Assembly: GCA_024679955.1 (NCBI GenBank)
Contig: JAILCQ010000030.1
Location: 50,030-114,029, forward strand
DNA: 64,000 bases
Source of the DNA: Bacillota bacterium
Lineage (GTDB): Bacteria > Bacillota > Dehalobacteriia > UBA4068
Direction of reading: 5' to 3'
The position numbers and the translations under genes were made by a program. Below, one piece after another: positions 31,038-40,742 of this stretch. How positions within the stretch are numbered: the stretch's first letter is position 1; the number at the start of each line of letters is the position of its first letter. The notes under the pieces were generated by a model. The model searched no databases, was not told the origin of the DNA, and was given only the letters and a program-made list of their open reading frames with translations.

Positions 31038-31221
31038 CGCGCAAAGCTTCCTCCGCCAAATCCAATCGGGCGCGGCATTGCTGGATCAAAGCCACGCCTT
31101 GCCGGTACTGCTCCAGCATTTCTTCCAAAGGCAAAGCGCCTTCCTCCATCTTGGCCACGATCTCCGACAATTCGTTCAGCAATTGTTCATAGGTCTTTTC
31201 TTTCTTCGCCGCCTTGGCCAT
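31030..31221 (-). CDS. xseB: Exodeoxyribonuclease VII small subunit
   Basis: YEQLLNELSEIVAKMEEGALPLEEMLEQYRQGVALIQQCRARLDLAEE. Confidence 0.93.
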   Translation of the reverse strand: MAKAAKKEKTYEQLLNELSEIVAKMEEGALPLEEMLEQYRQGVALIQQCRARLDLAEEALRDD

Positions 31222-32431
31222 GTTCTTCCTCCTTTTGCTCCACCAGGCATTGCAGCCGGCCTTTGGCCAGCAGCAGATGCAAACGTTGTCCCGGCTGCAC
31301 CTGAGCCGCGTCCCGGATCAAGGCCCGGTTTTCATCCTGGGCCAGGGCATAGCCTCTGGCCAAGGTGGCCAAAGGGCTGAGGCGTTCCAGGGCCCCGGCC
31401 TGGGCCGCCGCCTGCTGCCGGCATCGGGTCATATAATCCCGGGCCGAACGCCGCAAAGCCGCCTCCCGCATATCCACATCTTTGACGGCCTCAGACAAAT
31501 AGCGGGCGGGCTTGTCCCAGACGGCGGCAGCGGACAAAACCGTCAGCTGCTGCTTCCGCCGGTTGATACCATCGGCGAACAAGCGCCGCAGCCGCTGTTC
31601 CCCGGCGGCCAGCTCCCGGCGCAAAGTCTCGGCGGAAAAGACCGCCAGCTCCGCGCCTTGGCTGGGGGTAGCCGCCCGTACATCCGCCGCCGCATCCGCC
31701 AGGGTGAAATCCACCTCATGGCCTACCGCGGAAATCAGCGGCGTCTGCGCCTGGGCGATGGCCCGTACCACCGCTTCGCTGTCAAAGGCGGACAGATCCT
31801 CCGCCGAACCGCCGCCCCGGCCGCAAAGCAAGATCTCATGCCCGGCTGCGTCCGCCCGGTGGATGGCGGCGGCGATCTCCTCCGGCGCCTTGCCCCCCTG
31901 CACGGATGTGGGATACAGGGTCAGGCGTACCCCTTTGAAGCGTGCGTAGGCCACCTTGCGGATATCCGCCCAGGCCGCGCCTTCAGACGAAGTGATCACG
32001 CCGATATCCGCGGCGTAAGCGGGCAGCGGCTTTTTCCTTTCGGGGTCGAACAAGCCTTCCGCCGCCAAACGCTCTTTCAGCGCGTCCTTGGCCACATCCA
32101 AAGCGCCCCGGCCCGCCGGGAACAGGCGTTTCACATACAGTTGGCAGGAACCGTTTTTTTCATACAGGGAAACCTGTCCCCAAGCCGTGACCGACATTCC
32201 ATCCTGCGGCATAAAATCCAGCTCCGCCCTGTAGGAACGAAACATCACCGCTTTGATCCCCGCCTCCTCTTCCTGGAGAGTAAAATAGATATGGCCGGAG
32301 CTGTGGGCTTTGAAACCGGCGATCTCCCCCTGCACCAATATATCCTGAAGCAGCGTATCTTCCGCCAGGTATTCCCGCAGATAATTATTCAGTTGCGCCA
32401 CGCCGATCACCGGCAGTTTTACATCTTCCAT
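31187..32431 (-). CDS. xseA: Exodeoxyribonuclease VII large subunit
   Basis: VQGEIAGFKAHSSGHIYFTLQEEEAGIKAVMFRS, GVITSSEGAAWADI, RGGGSAEDLSAFDSEAVVRAIA. Confidence 0.96.
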   Translation of the reverse strand: MEDVKLPVIGVAQLNNYLREYLAEDTLLQDILVQGEIAGFKAHSSGHIYFTLQEEEAGIKAVMFRSYRAELDFMPQDGMSVTAWGQVSLYEKNGSCQLYVKRLFPAGRGALDVAKDALKERLAAEGLFDPERKKPLPAYAADIGVITSSEGAAWADIRKVAYARFKGVRLTLYPTSVQGGKAPEEIAAAIHRADAAGHEILLCGRGGGSAEDLSAFDSEAVVRAIAQAQTPLISAVGHEVDFTLADAAADVRAATPSQGAELAVFSAETLRRELAAGEQRLRRLFADGINRRKQQLTVLSAAAVWDKPARYLSEAVKDVDMREAALRRSARDYMTRCRQQAAAQAGALERLSPLATLARGYALAQDENRALIRDAAQVQPGQRLHLLLAKGRLQCLVEQKEEEHGQGGEERKDL

Positions 32432-32487
32432 ATTCTTTCAATTATCCCATTTTTATCTCATTATCTCCGCCGGCGGGCTTCGTCCCG

Positions 32488-33405
32488 CTAATCCAGCCGG
32501 CGCTGTCCCAAATACGCCACGCCTACGCTGTTGTCCCCGCTGTAGGCGGGGCCGGCGAAAAGCGCCTGGGGCAGCGAGGACAGATACGCCTTCACCAGCG
32601 AATTGCCGGCCACGCCCCCGGCCACCAAGGCCATATCGCAATGGTATTCCGCCAAAGCCCAAGCCAGGGCTTTCTTTAGAGAAGCGCCGATATTGACAAA
32701 AATCCCCTTGGCCAAAGCCCCGGGGGATACGCCGCTTTGCAATGCTCTTTGCGCGGCGCTTTCCGGCCCGGAAAAGGACATATCCCCGCCCCGGACCGCC
32801 GCCTTCAGGGGAAAAGCATCCTCACAGGCGTTTACCGCCAGGCTTTCCAAAGCCGGCCCCGCCGGAAACGGCAGGCCCATAGCCACGCCCAGACGGTCCA
32901 CAAATTGGCCGGGGGCCAAATCGGCGCTGCCCACGGCCTGAATGGCAAAACCCGCGTCTTGCGGTTCCACATAGAGGATCTCCCCGGTGCCGCCGGACAA
33001 ATGGGCGGCGATAAAAGGCCGACGGGGCCACATCCCCAAAGACCAGCAAGCCGCGGCCAAATGCCCCTCCTGATGGGAAACCGGCCATAACGGGCAACGG
33101 GCGGCGGCGGCAATGGTGGCGGCGGCGGCTTCTCCCGCCCGGAACACCGGCATATAGGAGCCTTCCACCGGGCGCGGCTTCACCGACACCGCCACGCCCC
33201 GGATATCCGCCCCGCCCAGGGCGGTCTTCAATTCTTCCATCAGCGGCGGCAGATTCTTGATATGCTGAAACACGGCCTCGCTTTGGCGCAGGCCGCGGCT
33301 GCGGTTTTCCACTGTCAAAAGCCGCCTCAAATCGACGATGAGGCGGCTTTGTTGCATCAAAGCTACAGAAGTCGTGTAGCAACTGGTATCCATTCCAACG
33401 ATCAT
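32488..33405 (-). CDS. TsaD/Kae1-like (peptidase M22-type) protein
   Basis: MIVGMDTSCYTTSVALMQ...SEAVFQHIKNLPPLMEEL...ALVAGGVAGNSLVKAYL; lies between nusB and xseA. Confidence 0.82.
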   Translation of the reverse strand: MIVGMDTSCYTTSVALMQQSRLIVDLRRLLTVENRSRGLRQSEAVFQHIKNLPPLMEELKTALGGADIRGVAVSVKPRPVEGSYMPVFRAGEAAAATIAAAARCPLWPVSHQEGHLAAACWSLGMWPRRPFIAAHLSGGTGEILYVEPQDAGFAIQAVGSADLAPGQFVDRLGVAMGLPFPAGPALESLAVNACEDAFPLKAAVRGGDMSFSGPESAAQRALQSGVSPGALAKGIFVNIGASLKKALAWALAEYHCDMALVAGGVAGNSLVKAYLSSLPQALFAGPAYSGDNSVGVAYLGQRRLD

Positions 33406-33911
33406 TTTTCCGGCTCACTTTCTGCGGCGGAAAATTCATGGGCATAGACATTGTCCAAAATGCCGTTGATAAAGCCGGCGCTGTCGGCGGCGGAAAACTT
33501 TTTCGCCAACTCGATGGCCTCGTTGATCACTACCGTTACCGGCGTATCGATGGGATGCAGCATTTCCCCCACTGCCAAACGCAAAATGCAGCGATCCACG
33601 CCGGCAAAGCGGGAAACCTGCCAACCGCGGGCGTATTTCGACAGCATGGCGTCCACCTGTTCCCGGTCTTTGGCGGCGTTTTCCACCAAAGCTCGGGCAA
33701 AAGCCTGATTTTCCGGGCTGAGCCCCAAATCCTCGAACCAGCCCGCCGCCTGCTCAAAGCTGCCGCCGCCGATATCCATATGAAAGGCGGCGATCAGCGC
33801 GGCCTCCCGGGCCCGCCGTCTGGGAGCGGAAGACAGGTCTTTGAAATCTTCCAGATTCATCTCCCGGAATTTTGCTTCCGGCGTTCCTTCTATTTTTTCC
33901 TCTTGCGCCAT
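33402..33911 (-). CDS. nusB: Transcription antitermination factor NusB
   Basis: RRRAREAALIAAFHMDIGG ... LRLAVGEMLHPIDTPVTVVINEAIELAKKFSAADSAGFINGILDNV. Confidence 0.94.
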   Translation of the reverse strand: MAQEEKIEGTPEAKFREMNLEDFKDLSSAPRRRAREAALIAAFHMDIGGGSFEQAAGWFEDLGLSPENQAFARALVENAAKDREQVDAMLSKYARGWQVSRFAGVDRCILRLAVGEMLHPIDTPVTVVINEAIELAKKFSAADSAGFINGILDNVYAHEFSAAESEPEK

Positions 33912-33955
33912 GGGCCCTCCCGAATTTCAGCGGCGATCGTTATGGCCGTTGATCG

Positions 33956-34171
33956 TTATTTTTTGAAAATCTGGTTTAAAGATTCGCTGATGTTCCATTT
34001 CTCGTCCAGCTTTTTGCCCAGGAAGATGCCGGCGGCGATACACAAACAAATAAACAGGGCTCTCCAAAAGCCATAGGTAATCACGCACAGGGCAAAAACC
34101 AAACCGATGCACCCGCAAACGATCGTCCATTTATGATCCCGCAAAAAGGTCAGAATCGTTTTGTCGTCCAT
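33956..34171 (-). CDS. DUF2273 family small membrane protein
   Basis: 71 aa, two TM segments, between Asp23/AmaP genes and nusB, the usual DUF2273 context. Confidence 0.75.
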   Translation of the reverse strand: MDDKTILTFLRDHKWTIVCGCIGLVFALCVITYGFWRALFICLCIAAGIFLGKKLDEKWNISESLNQIFKK

Positions 34172-34188
34172 CCGCCAACCTCCTACTC

Positions 34189-34719
34189 CTATTTATCCAC
34201 GATACTGTCCACAACCACTTTCATATCCGCCGGCACAATGCCCAGCATCGCCAGCATTTGTTCCTCTACCGTCGCTTTGGCGGCGGAGGCGGTGGCCGGT
34301 ACGACGACGCCCTGGGGCACGGACAAGAACATCTGCACGCCCAAACCCTCGTCAATGACTTTCAACCGGCTGGACACGTCGCAAACGCCGGGCACATCGG
34401 CGGCGGCGCGTTTGATCACATTTTCCACGGCGGCCAAACTCACGTTGATCACCGTGCCCTCGGAGCTTTCCACTTGCACCATTTGCGGCTTGGACTTCCG
34501 GTAAAAAACGCCGAACCAGGCGAGTATGCCCAGGATCAAAGCCAACAGCGCGATGCCCAAAAGCAGCCATCTATAATTGGCGGATAAAAAGATCTGCGTG
34601 GCGCCGGTGAAAAAGGATTCGGCGATGCGCCCGTTGGTCACGAATACCGCGATGGCCGCCGAAAGGCAAAGCAAAACCGTTCCCATAAGCGCCAACAGGA
34701 TGCGACGAAAGACATTCAT
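34189..34719 (-). CDS. amaP: Alkaline shock response membrane anchor protein AmaP
   Basis: Two N-terminal TM helices then an Asp23-like domain (VINVSLAAVENVIKRAAADVPGVCDVSSRLKVIDEG). Confidence 0.85.
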   Translation of the reverse strand: MNVFRRILLALMGTVLLCLSAAIAVFVTNGRIAESFFTGATQIFLSANYRWLLLGIALLALILGILAWFGVFYRKSKPQMVQVESSEGTVINVSLAAVENVIKRAAADVPGVCDVSSRLKVIDEGLGVQMFLSVPQGVVVPATASAAKATVEEQMLAMLGIVPADMKVVVDSIVDK

Positions 34720-34760
34720 GATCGAACAAACCTCCTTGCTTCAGCAAGCCAATCCGGCGT

Positions 34761-35162
34761 TTATTCCACCGTCGCTTCTTCTTTTACGGGGAAAGCGACG
34801 CCCTGGATATGGATATTGATGGTGCGGCAGGTAAGACCGGTCATGCTTTCCACCGCGCTTTTTACTTTTTCCTGCACGTCGCCGGCCACTTTGGTAATGG
34901 CGTAACCGTATTCCACCACGCAAAAGATGTCGATATCCGTTTCCGTGTCGCCTACTTCTACTTTTATCCCTTTGGTCAAGTTTTTCCGTCCCAGCATTTG
35001 GGCTATGCCGCCGGTGATGCCGCCGCTCATGCCCGCCACGCCGGGCACGTCGCTGGCCGCCAGGCCGGCAATGGTAGCCACCACGTCGTTGGCGATTTTG
35101 ATCGCGCCGCTGGCGCCGCCTTCCAAGGTTTTTTCCACTACTTTTTCATCGATTTCCGTCAT
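34761..35162 (-). CDS. Asp23/Gls24 family envelope stress protein
   Basis: IKIANDVVATIAGLAASDVPGVAGMSGGITGGIAQMLGRKNLTKGIKVEVGDTETDIDIFCVVEYGYAI. Confidence 0.93.
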   Translation of the reverse strand: MTEIDEKVVEKTLEGGASGAIKIANDVVATIAGLAASDVPGVAGMSGGITGGIAQMLGRKNLTKGIKVEVGDTETDIDIFCVVEYGYAITKVAGDVQEKVKSAVESMTGLTCRTINIHIQGVAFPVKEEATVE

Positions 35163-35253
35163 TTGAATAACCCCCTTTTTTGATCATGGGACAGGTGATC
35201 CCAATGCAACGGATGCAAAAACATTGTTATATACAGTTATTATAACAAACTTT

Positions 35254-35886
35254 TCACCGGTTTACAATAATTACATTTTCATAACCGATATCGCATACGC
35301 TGTCGACGATTTCGGCGATCTGCATAGCTTCTGACGCATCTATTTCGCCGCCCACGATCACAGTTGCCTGTTTTTCACCGATAATCACCACGTTTTCGCC
35401 AAAATTTTTCGCTTTCATCAGTGTTTCCGCTTTGATTTCCTGACCATAGGTTTCGATCAGCGCCACTTTGCTTTGTTCCGCCGCCGCTTTGGCTTCCGCC
35501 CCGGCCTGTTCATCCGCTGCGATTCTTGTCAGCTCCGCCAATTCCCCGGCTTTCGTTTGCTCCCGCTGCAAACGGTAGGCGGCAAACAAAGAGGCGTCCC
35601 CTTCCCTTTCGGGATCCGTTTCCTCGTTTGCCGGCGCTTGTTCCGTTCCCGCCGCCGGGCTTTGGTTTTCTTCCGCCGCCGGGCCGTCCGCCGCTTGAAC
35701 CTGAGCAAAGGCGGCGGAAATATCCGCCGCCGGCATTTCGCCGCCGATACCGCCGTCCAGGCCGCTGCCGGCCTGCTCCCATAGATACAGACCCAGGCAT
35801 AAACCGACGAACAATACCAGGACGGCTTGGGGCAAGCGCCGGTTCCCTTTGCGGACGGCGCTTTTTTTCCAAGGGATTTTTTTCAT
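35254..35886 (-). CDS. spoIIIAH: Stage III sporulation protein AH-like
   Basis: N-terminal TM; C-terminus NFGENVVIIGEKQATVIVGGEIDASEAMQIAEIVDSVCDIGYENVIIVNR; end of spoIIIA operon. Confidence 0.87.
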   Translation of the reverse strand: MKKIPWKKSAVRKGNRRLPQAVLVLFVGLCLGLYLWEQAGSGLDGGIGGEMPAADISAAFAQVQAADGPAAEENQSPAAGTEQAPANEETDPEREGDASLFAAYRLQREQTKAGELAELTRIAADEQAGAEAKAAAEQSKVALIETYGQEIKAETLMKAKNFGENVVIIGEKQATVIVGGEIDASEAMQIAEIVDSVCDIGYENVIIVNR

Positions 35887-35934
35887 TTTTGCGCTCCTTT
35901 CTATTTTCCGTTTTATCCGTTGACCAAGCCGCGC

Positions 35935-36531
35935 CTATTCCCCGCCGCCCTTGCCTTCCACAATGGCGATGCGGTTGGCAGGCAAGGCCAATAAACTGCT
36001 GACCGCCTGATACAACCTTTCTTTCACCAACGGGTCTCCCGCGCCTTCCGATACCACGATCACCCCCTGTACCGGCGGATCGTTTTCCTGCAGCAGCACC
36101 GGGCCGTCCTCGCCCTGGGAGAGAGAGGTTTTCAGGCTGCTTTCCGCTTCGCCCTGCCGTTCTTCCCGGTCATAGGCGTACACCTTTTGCGGCCCCCCGG
36201 CATAGGTAAGGATGGCCTCCACTTTGCCGGCCCCCTTCACCTGCTGCAGCAGAGCCGTCAGTTCGGCGGTAAAATCCGCTGCTCCCGCCGGGGCGGCGCC
36301 GGTTTCTTCCGCCGGCGGCCCGGCTTTCGCGGATGGGGCTTGGGAACGTTCTCCGCCGGCAAACAGCATCAGCGCCGCCCCCAAAAGGAAAACCGCCAGC
36401 AATTTGCCGAGGGTTTTCTTTTCTTTGCCGCTTAAAGCCTGCCATTTTTCTTTCAGCCAATCGCTTTTGTCCTGCGCTTCCCGGGGGCTTTGCCCCGCGC
36501 AGGGCTTATCTCTATCTTCCTCTTCCTTCAC
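35935..36531 (-). CDS. spoIIIAG: Stage III sporulation protein AG
   Basis: VEAILTYAGGPQKVYAYDREERQGEAE...VQGVIVVSEGAGDPLVKERLYQAVSSLLALPANRIAIVEGK; GTG start with GGAGG upstream preferred. Confidence 0.9.
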   Translation of the reverse strand: MKEEEDRDKPCAGQSPREAQDKSDWLKEKWQALSGKEKKTLGKLLAVFLLGAALMLFAGGERSQAPSAKAGPPAEETGAAPAGAADFTAELTALLQQVKGAGKVEAILTYAGGPQKVYAYDREERQGEAESSLKTSLSQGEDGPVLLQENDPPVQGVIVVSEGAGDPLVKERLYQAVSSLLALPANRIAIVEGKGGGE

Positions 36532-37048
36532 CGGCAGACACCTCCGATATCGTAATATTTTCTTCCGCCACGGCAAAAAAGCCGGACAATGAGGCAGACA
36601 GTTTTTGCCGGTCCAGGACGGCCCCTTCCCGGAGGAGGACGTTTACCTGCAGGCCGGTAAGGACGCCGCTTTGCGCGTCGATCTCCGGCCGGGCCCGGGC
36701 CTGCTCCACCCCTTCGTTCAGGCAAACCAACGCCTGAATCTGCCGGGACAATTGGTCCAGATATTGATCGTAAGCCTGCCCCTGCAGATATACCGCCAGC
36801 GCCTCCCCCTGCTGCCGGTAGCTGTGGGGATCCTCCCTTGCCTCCGATTGGGGCCAGGGGATATCCGGATGCTGTTTCCAGGTTTCCCACAGGGCGCTCA
36901 ACGGCTGCAGGATCACGGCGATCAGCAGCAAACCCAGGGCAAAACGGCTGAATTTGGCCAATTCCCCCGACGGCAACAACAAATCCAGGCAGGCGCTGAG
37001 CAGGAGCAAAGCGGCCACGCCCCGGACGATTTCCGCCACAGTCTCCAT
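36512..37048 (-). CDS. spoIIIAF: Stage III sporulation protein AF
   Basis: VRGVAALLLLSACLDLLLPSGELAKFSRFALGLLLIAVILQPL; operon position. Confidence 0.88.
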   Translation of the reverse strand: METVAEIVRGVAALLLLSACLDLLLPSGELAKFSRFALGLLLIAVILQPLSALWETWKQHPDIPWPQSEAREDPHSYRQQGEALAVYLQGQAYDQYLDQLSRQIQALVCLNEGVEQARARPEIDAQSGVLTGLQVNVLLREGAVLDRQKLSASLSGFFAVAEENITISEVSAGEGRGR

Positions 37049-37060
37049 GCTCCCCTCCTT

Positions 37061-38341
37061 TCAGCGCATCATCAGGCTGACATTGCCCAAAGCCACCAGC
37101 AACACGATCAAAAAAAAAGCAAACAAACCGCTGACGGCCAAAACGGCGAAGACCAAGGTCAAATATTTTCCCACACAGGTGAGGGAATCGGCCAGGATCG
37201 CGTCGCCCAAAGGCTGGGCCACCGCACCCGCCAGTTTGAACAGCCAGGATTGCAGCAGGATGCGCAAGGCCGGCAAAGCGCAAAGGACGACCAAAACCCC
37301 GGCGGCCACCACGCCCAGCCAGTTTTTCAGCATTCCCAAACCGGCCAAAACGCTGTCCAGGGTATCCGCCAAAGTACCGCCAACCACGGGAATAAAAATG
37401 CCGGCGGCGGTTTTGGCCGCTTTCACCGACAAACCGCCTACGGAAGCCGCCGCAAAACCGGATACGCCCAAAACGCCGCAAAACAGCGCCGTGCTCAGGC
37501 TGAACAAAGACATGGCCGTATCCTTCAGCAGCCCCGCCAGCTTATCCACGGATAGGCTGGGGCTGAAGCGGCTCAACAGGCTCAATATGGCGGAAAAGAA
37601 GATCAGCGGGTATACCACTTTTTGGATCAATAGCAGGTTCATGCTCAAGGCCGCCGTCAAAAGCGGATCCACCGCCGCAGCCGCCGCGCCGCCGCCCAAA
37701 GCCGCCAGCAAGGGCAGCAGCACCGGCAGCATCACGCAAACGAAATCGCCGATCCGATCCACCGTAGCGCCGGCCTGGGCCAAAGTCCGGCTGAACAGCG
37801 CCGTCACCGGAGCCAGCACCAATAAATAGGCTACAAAGGAGCCGATTTTGCCGACGCTGCCGCCCAAACTGTTTTTCAGCGCGGCCATCAGTGCGCATAG
37901 CAGGGACAAGGCGACGATTTGCCAGATGAAACGGGCCTGGGAGAACAACTCTCCCCAAAGCAATTGTCCCAAAGCGTCAAACATGCGGGAAAAGCCGCCG
38001 GAAAAATCTCCGTCTTTCAAATCCTGCCACAGCTCACTGAAGCGAAAACCGGTTTCTTCCGTGGAGAATTGATCGTCCAAATGTTCCAAAAACGAAGTCA
38101 GATCCCCGCTGTCCACCATATCCCAAATCTGCCGCTCTGCCCTGTCTCCGTCCAAAGCCTGCGGGCGCGTTCCCTCCGCCGGGCCGTCCGCGCTTTGCGC
38201 CAGGGCGGGCGGCCAAGCGCAGGCGAGACAAAGCAGCCACAGCAAAGCGGCCAGGACGCAGGCCGGCAGCAGTCCGCGCCAAGGCCTCCGGCTCCGATTT
38301 TTGCCGCCAACGGCCTCTGTTCCGGCGGCTTTTCCCGGCAT
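37061..38341 (-). CDS. spoIIIAE: Stage III sporulation protein AE
   Basis: Signal peptide, multi-TM SpoIIIAE pattern (LLCALMAALKNSLGGSVGKIGSFVAYLLVL..., AAKTAAGIFIPVVGGTLADTLDSVL). Confidence 0.93.
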   Translation of the reverse strand: MPGKAAGTEAVGGKNRSRRPWRGLLPACVLAALLWLLCLACAWPPALAQSADGPAEGTRPQALDGDRAERQIWDMVDSGDLTSFLEHLDDQFSTEETGFRFSELWQDLKDGDFSGGFSRMFDALGQLLWGELFSQARFIWQIVALSLLCALMAALKNSLGGSVGKIGSFVAYLLVLAPVTALFSRTLAQAGATVDRIGDFVCVMLPVLLPLLAALGGGAAAAAVDPLLTAALSMNLLLIQKVVYPLIFFSAILSLLSRFSPSLSVDKLAGLLKDTAMSLFSLSTALFCGVLGVSGFAAASVGGLSVKAAKTAAGIFIPVVGGTLADTLDSVLAGLGMLKNWLGVVAAGVLVVLCALPALRILLQSWLFKLAGAVAQPLGDAILADSLTCVGKYLTLVFAVLAVSGLFAFFLIVLLVALGNVSLMMR

Positions 38342-38355
38342 AGCCCATCCCCCTT

Positions 38356-38754
38356 TCAGGACAATACCTCCATCACCGATTGCACCACCCCGGCAATGAT
38401 CGGCAAAGCCAACAGCAATATGGCCGCTTTCGCCGCCAACTCGATTTTCATGGCCAGGGCGTTTTGCCCGGCGTCCCGGCACAATTGACCGGCGAATTCC
38501 CCCACATAGGCCACGCCGATGATTTTCAGCATCAGCGACAGATAATAGCTGTCCACGCCGGACAAAAGGGCGATATCGCCGAATTCCTGCAGCAAAACGC
38601 CGAAATAGGGCAAAAGCTTCAGGAACAGTACGCCGCCCGCCGCCAAAGCGGCCAAAACGCTCAAAGCCGCCAGTTTGCTGTCTTTGAGAAAAACCGTGAT
38701 CAGCGAAGAGATCACCGCCACCGCCGCCAAAGCCAGCAAAACGCTTCCTTCCAT
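38356..38754 (-). CDS. spoIIIAD: Stage III sporulation protein AD
   Basis: LIKIIGVAYVGEFAGQLCRDAGQNALAMKIELAAKAAILLLALPII pattern. Confidence 0.93.
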   Translation of the reverse strand: MEGSVLLALAAVAVISSLITVFLKDSKLAALSVLAALAAGGVLFLKLLPYFGVLLQEFGDIALLSGVDSYYLSLMLKIIGVAYVGEFAGQLCRDAGQNALAMKIELAAKAAILLLALPIIAGVVQSVMEVLS

Positions 38755-38766
38755 GGCTTTCCCCCG

Positions 38767-38967
38767 TCAATAAAGATTGAACACCGACTCCACGCCGGCA
38801 AACAGTTGCTGTATCACCGGCAATACCCGAAGCAAGCCCAGGGCCAGCCCCACCACCAGGGTCAAATAGGCGTACTCATCCCGGCCGGCTTGTTTCAGAA
38901 AGGTATGCAATATGGTCACGGCGATGGCCAAAGCCAATAAAAAAAAGATGATCGATATGTCTTCCAT
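38767..38967 (-). CDS. spoIIIAC: Stage III sporulation protein AC
   Basis: ILHTFLKQAGRDEYAYLTLVVGLALGLLRVLPVIQQLF. Confidence 0.93.
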   Translation of the reverse strand: MEDISIIFFLLALAIAVTILHTFLKQAGRDEYAYLTLVVGLALGLLRVLPVIQQLFAGVESVFNLY

Positions 38968-39012
38968 AAAAGCGCCACCTCTTTCCCGTCTTTTTTCGTT
39001 CGCGGCCACGGC

Positions 39013-39522
39013 TCACAGCAGCAGCAAAGCCGTTACCAACCCGCAGCCCCAACTGAGGCAGCGCCACACCCGGCAAAAGCTTCCGGCGTAGGCCGCGGCT
39101 TCCTGCTCCTGCCCGGCCAGGGCCAAACGGGTCAATTCCAGCATTTGCAACTGTTCCTGCCGGCCGGTCAATCCCAATTGGGGGCCCAAAGCCAAAAGGA
39201 TCTGCCTGTCCTTCTCCTGCAGGCCGCCGGGCCAATCCGCAAGACAGTCCCGCCAGATATCTCCGGCGGTGCGGCCTTGCCCCAGGGCCAAAGCCTGGGC
39301 GGCGGCGCGAAACAAGGGAGCGGCGGCGCCGGCCGCGGCCGCCGCGCCGGCCATGGCCCGGGACAATGGCAGATCCGCATAAGCGATTTGGTTGGACCAA
39401 CTGAGTAGTCCCTGCTGCAAACCGAAGAGCAGGCGGCAGCGGTATTGCAAACGGCCGGCGGCCACATGGCCCACGCCTGCCGACGCGGCCACGATCAGCG
39501 CGCCGCCCAGCAGCTTAAGCAC
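39013..39522 (-). CDS. spoIIIAB: Stage III sporulation protein AB
   Basis: MLKLLGGALIVAASAGVGHVAAGRLQYRCRLLFGLQQGLLSWSNQIAYADLPL; operon position. Confidence 0.88.
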   Translation of the reverse strand: MLKLLGGALIVAASAGVGHVAAGRLQYRCRLLFGLQQGLLSWSNQIAYADLPLSRAMAGAAAAAGAAAPLFRAAAQALALGQGRTAGDIWRDCLADWPGGLQEKDRQILLALGPQLGLTGRQEQLQMLELTRLALAGQEQEAAAYAGSFCRVWRCLSWGCGLVTALLLL

Positions 39523-40486
39523 ATTCGTTCCGGGAACGCTCCACCGGCCTCATTTCCCCGTCCAGCACCGTTTCCACCGTGCCCGGCCCCAAGCGCCGGG
39601 AAAGAAAGACAAACCGGCCGAAGGCTTTGTCCGCCAGCAATTGTCGCAAGGCGGGGCGGCGGGCCAAATCCTCTCCCGGCGCGCCGTGAGCGGTAGCGAT
39701 CACCTTGACGCCGGCATGGGCCGCTTCTGCGATGGCGGCCACATCCTCCGGCCTGCCGATCTCATCGCACAGCACCGCTTGCGGCCCCATGGAACGCAGC
39801 AGCATCATCAGGCCTTCCGCCTTGGGACAGCCGTCCAGCACATAGCTGCGGGGCCCTACCGGCAATGGGGGAACGCCCAAACGCAAAGCGGCCAGCTCCG
39901 AACGCTCGTCGACGACGCCGCAGCACAGGGCCTCTCCCATGGCGCCGGAACTGAGCAAACAGGCCATGTCCCGCAGCATGGTGGTTTTCCCCGCCCGGGG
40001 CGGCGCCACCAGCAGCGTGTGGCACAGCCGGCCTTGGGCGTCCGCCAGCAAAGGCAGCAACGGCCTGGCCAAACCGGGGATATGCCTGGCCAAACGGATA
40101 TTGACGGCGGACAGATCCTTCAAGGTCCGCACCTGCCCCTTTTCCAATACCGCCCGGCCGGTGATACCGGCCCGATGTCCGCCGGGCAAGGTGACGTAAC
40201 CCCGGCGCAATTCCTCGGCCAGAGCATAATAAGAAGAATCGGTGATCAGCAATACGCTTTTGCCGAAATCCCCGGCGCTGAAACGGCAGCCCGCCTCCGG
40301 CTCCCGGCTGAGCCCGCCCCGGCCGTTCAGCCATCCTTCCCGGGTGTGAAAACGCAGCAAAACCGGGTGCTCCGGCCGCAGGCGTATCTCTTCCAGCTCC
40401 GCTAAAAGCGCCGGCGGCAAATCGTTCAGGTATTGCCGCCAAGCCTCGGGCAAATAGGGCGTCACTTGTTTATATGTCTCATCCAT
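39515..40486 (-). CDS. spoIIIAA: Stage III sporulation protein AA (ATPase)
   Basis: LLVAPPRAGKTTMLRDMA Walker A, CCGVVDERSELAA, ISCDEIG-like AVLCDEIGRPEDVAAI. Confidence 0.95.
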   Translation of the reverse strand: MDETYKQVTPYLPEAWRQYLNDLPPALLAELEEIRLRPEHPVLLRFHTREGWLNGRGGLSREPEAGCRFSAGDFGKSVLLITDSSYYALAEELRRGYVTLPGGHRAGITGRAVLEKGQVRTLKDLSAVNIRLARHIPGLARPLLPLLADAQGRLCHTLLVAPPRAGKTTMLRDMACLLSSGAMGEALCCGVVDERSELAALRLGVPPLPVGPRSYVLDGCPKAEGLMMLLRSMGPQAVLCDEIGRPEDVAAIAEAAHAGVKVIATAHGAPGEDLARRPALRQLLADKAFGRFVFLSRRLGPGTVETVLDGEMRPVERSRNECA

Positions 40487-40648
40487 ACGATCCCCTCTTC
40501 CCTCGTTCCACTTGTCCAGCTATGTATCACAGTATATGGAAACCGCCTGCGCCGTAGAACCAAAGGGCAAAGATAAACCGGCAAAAGCAAAATAAATACA
40601 AAAAAGGAAAGCATCTGTCCATTGGTCTGCCCAAAAGCCGGGGCATAC

Positions 40649-40684
40649 AAAAAAGCCCGCGTCTTTTAAAAAGACACAGGCTTT
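40649..40684 (-). terminator. Rho-independent terminator downstream of the DUF3343 gene
   Basis: AAAGCCTGTGTCTTTTTAAAAGACGCGGGCTTTTTT on the minus strand. Confidence 0.75.
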
Positions 40685-40742
40685 CTGCATACCCCAAAAT
40701 ATTGCCGTCTTTATTCGTTTTTCCTTCCGTCCGCAGGGCAAA

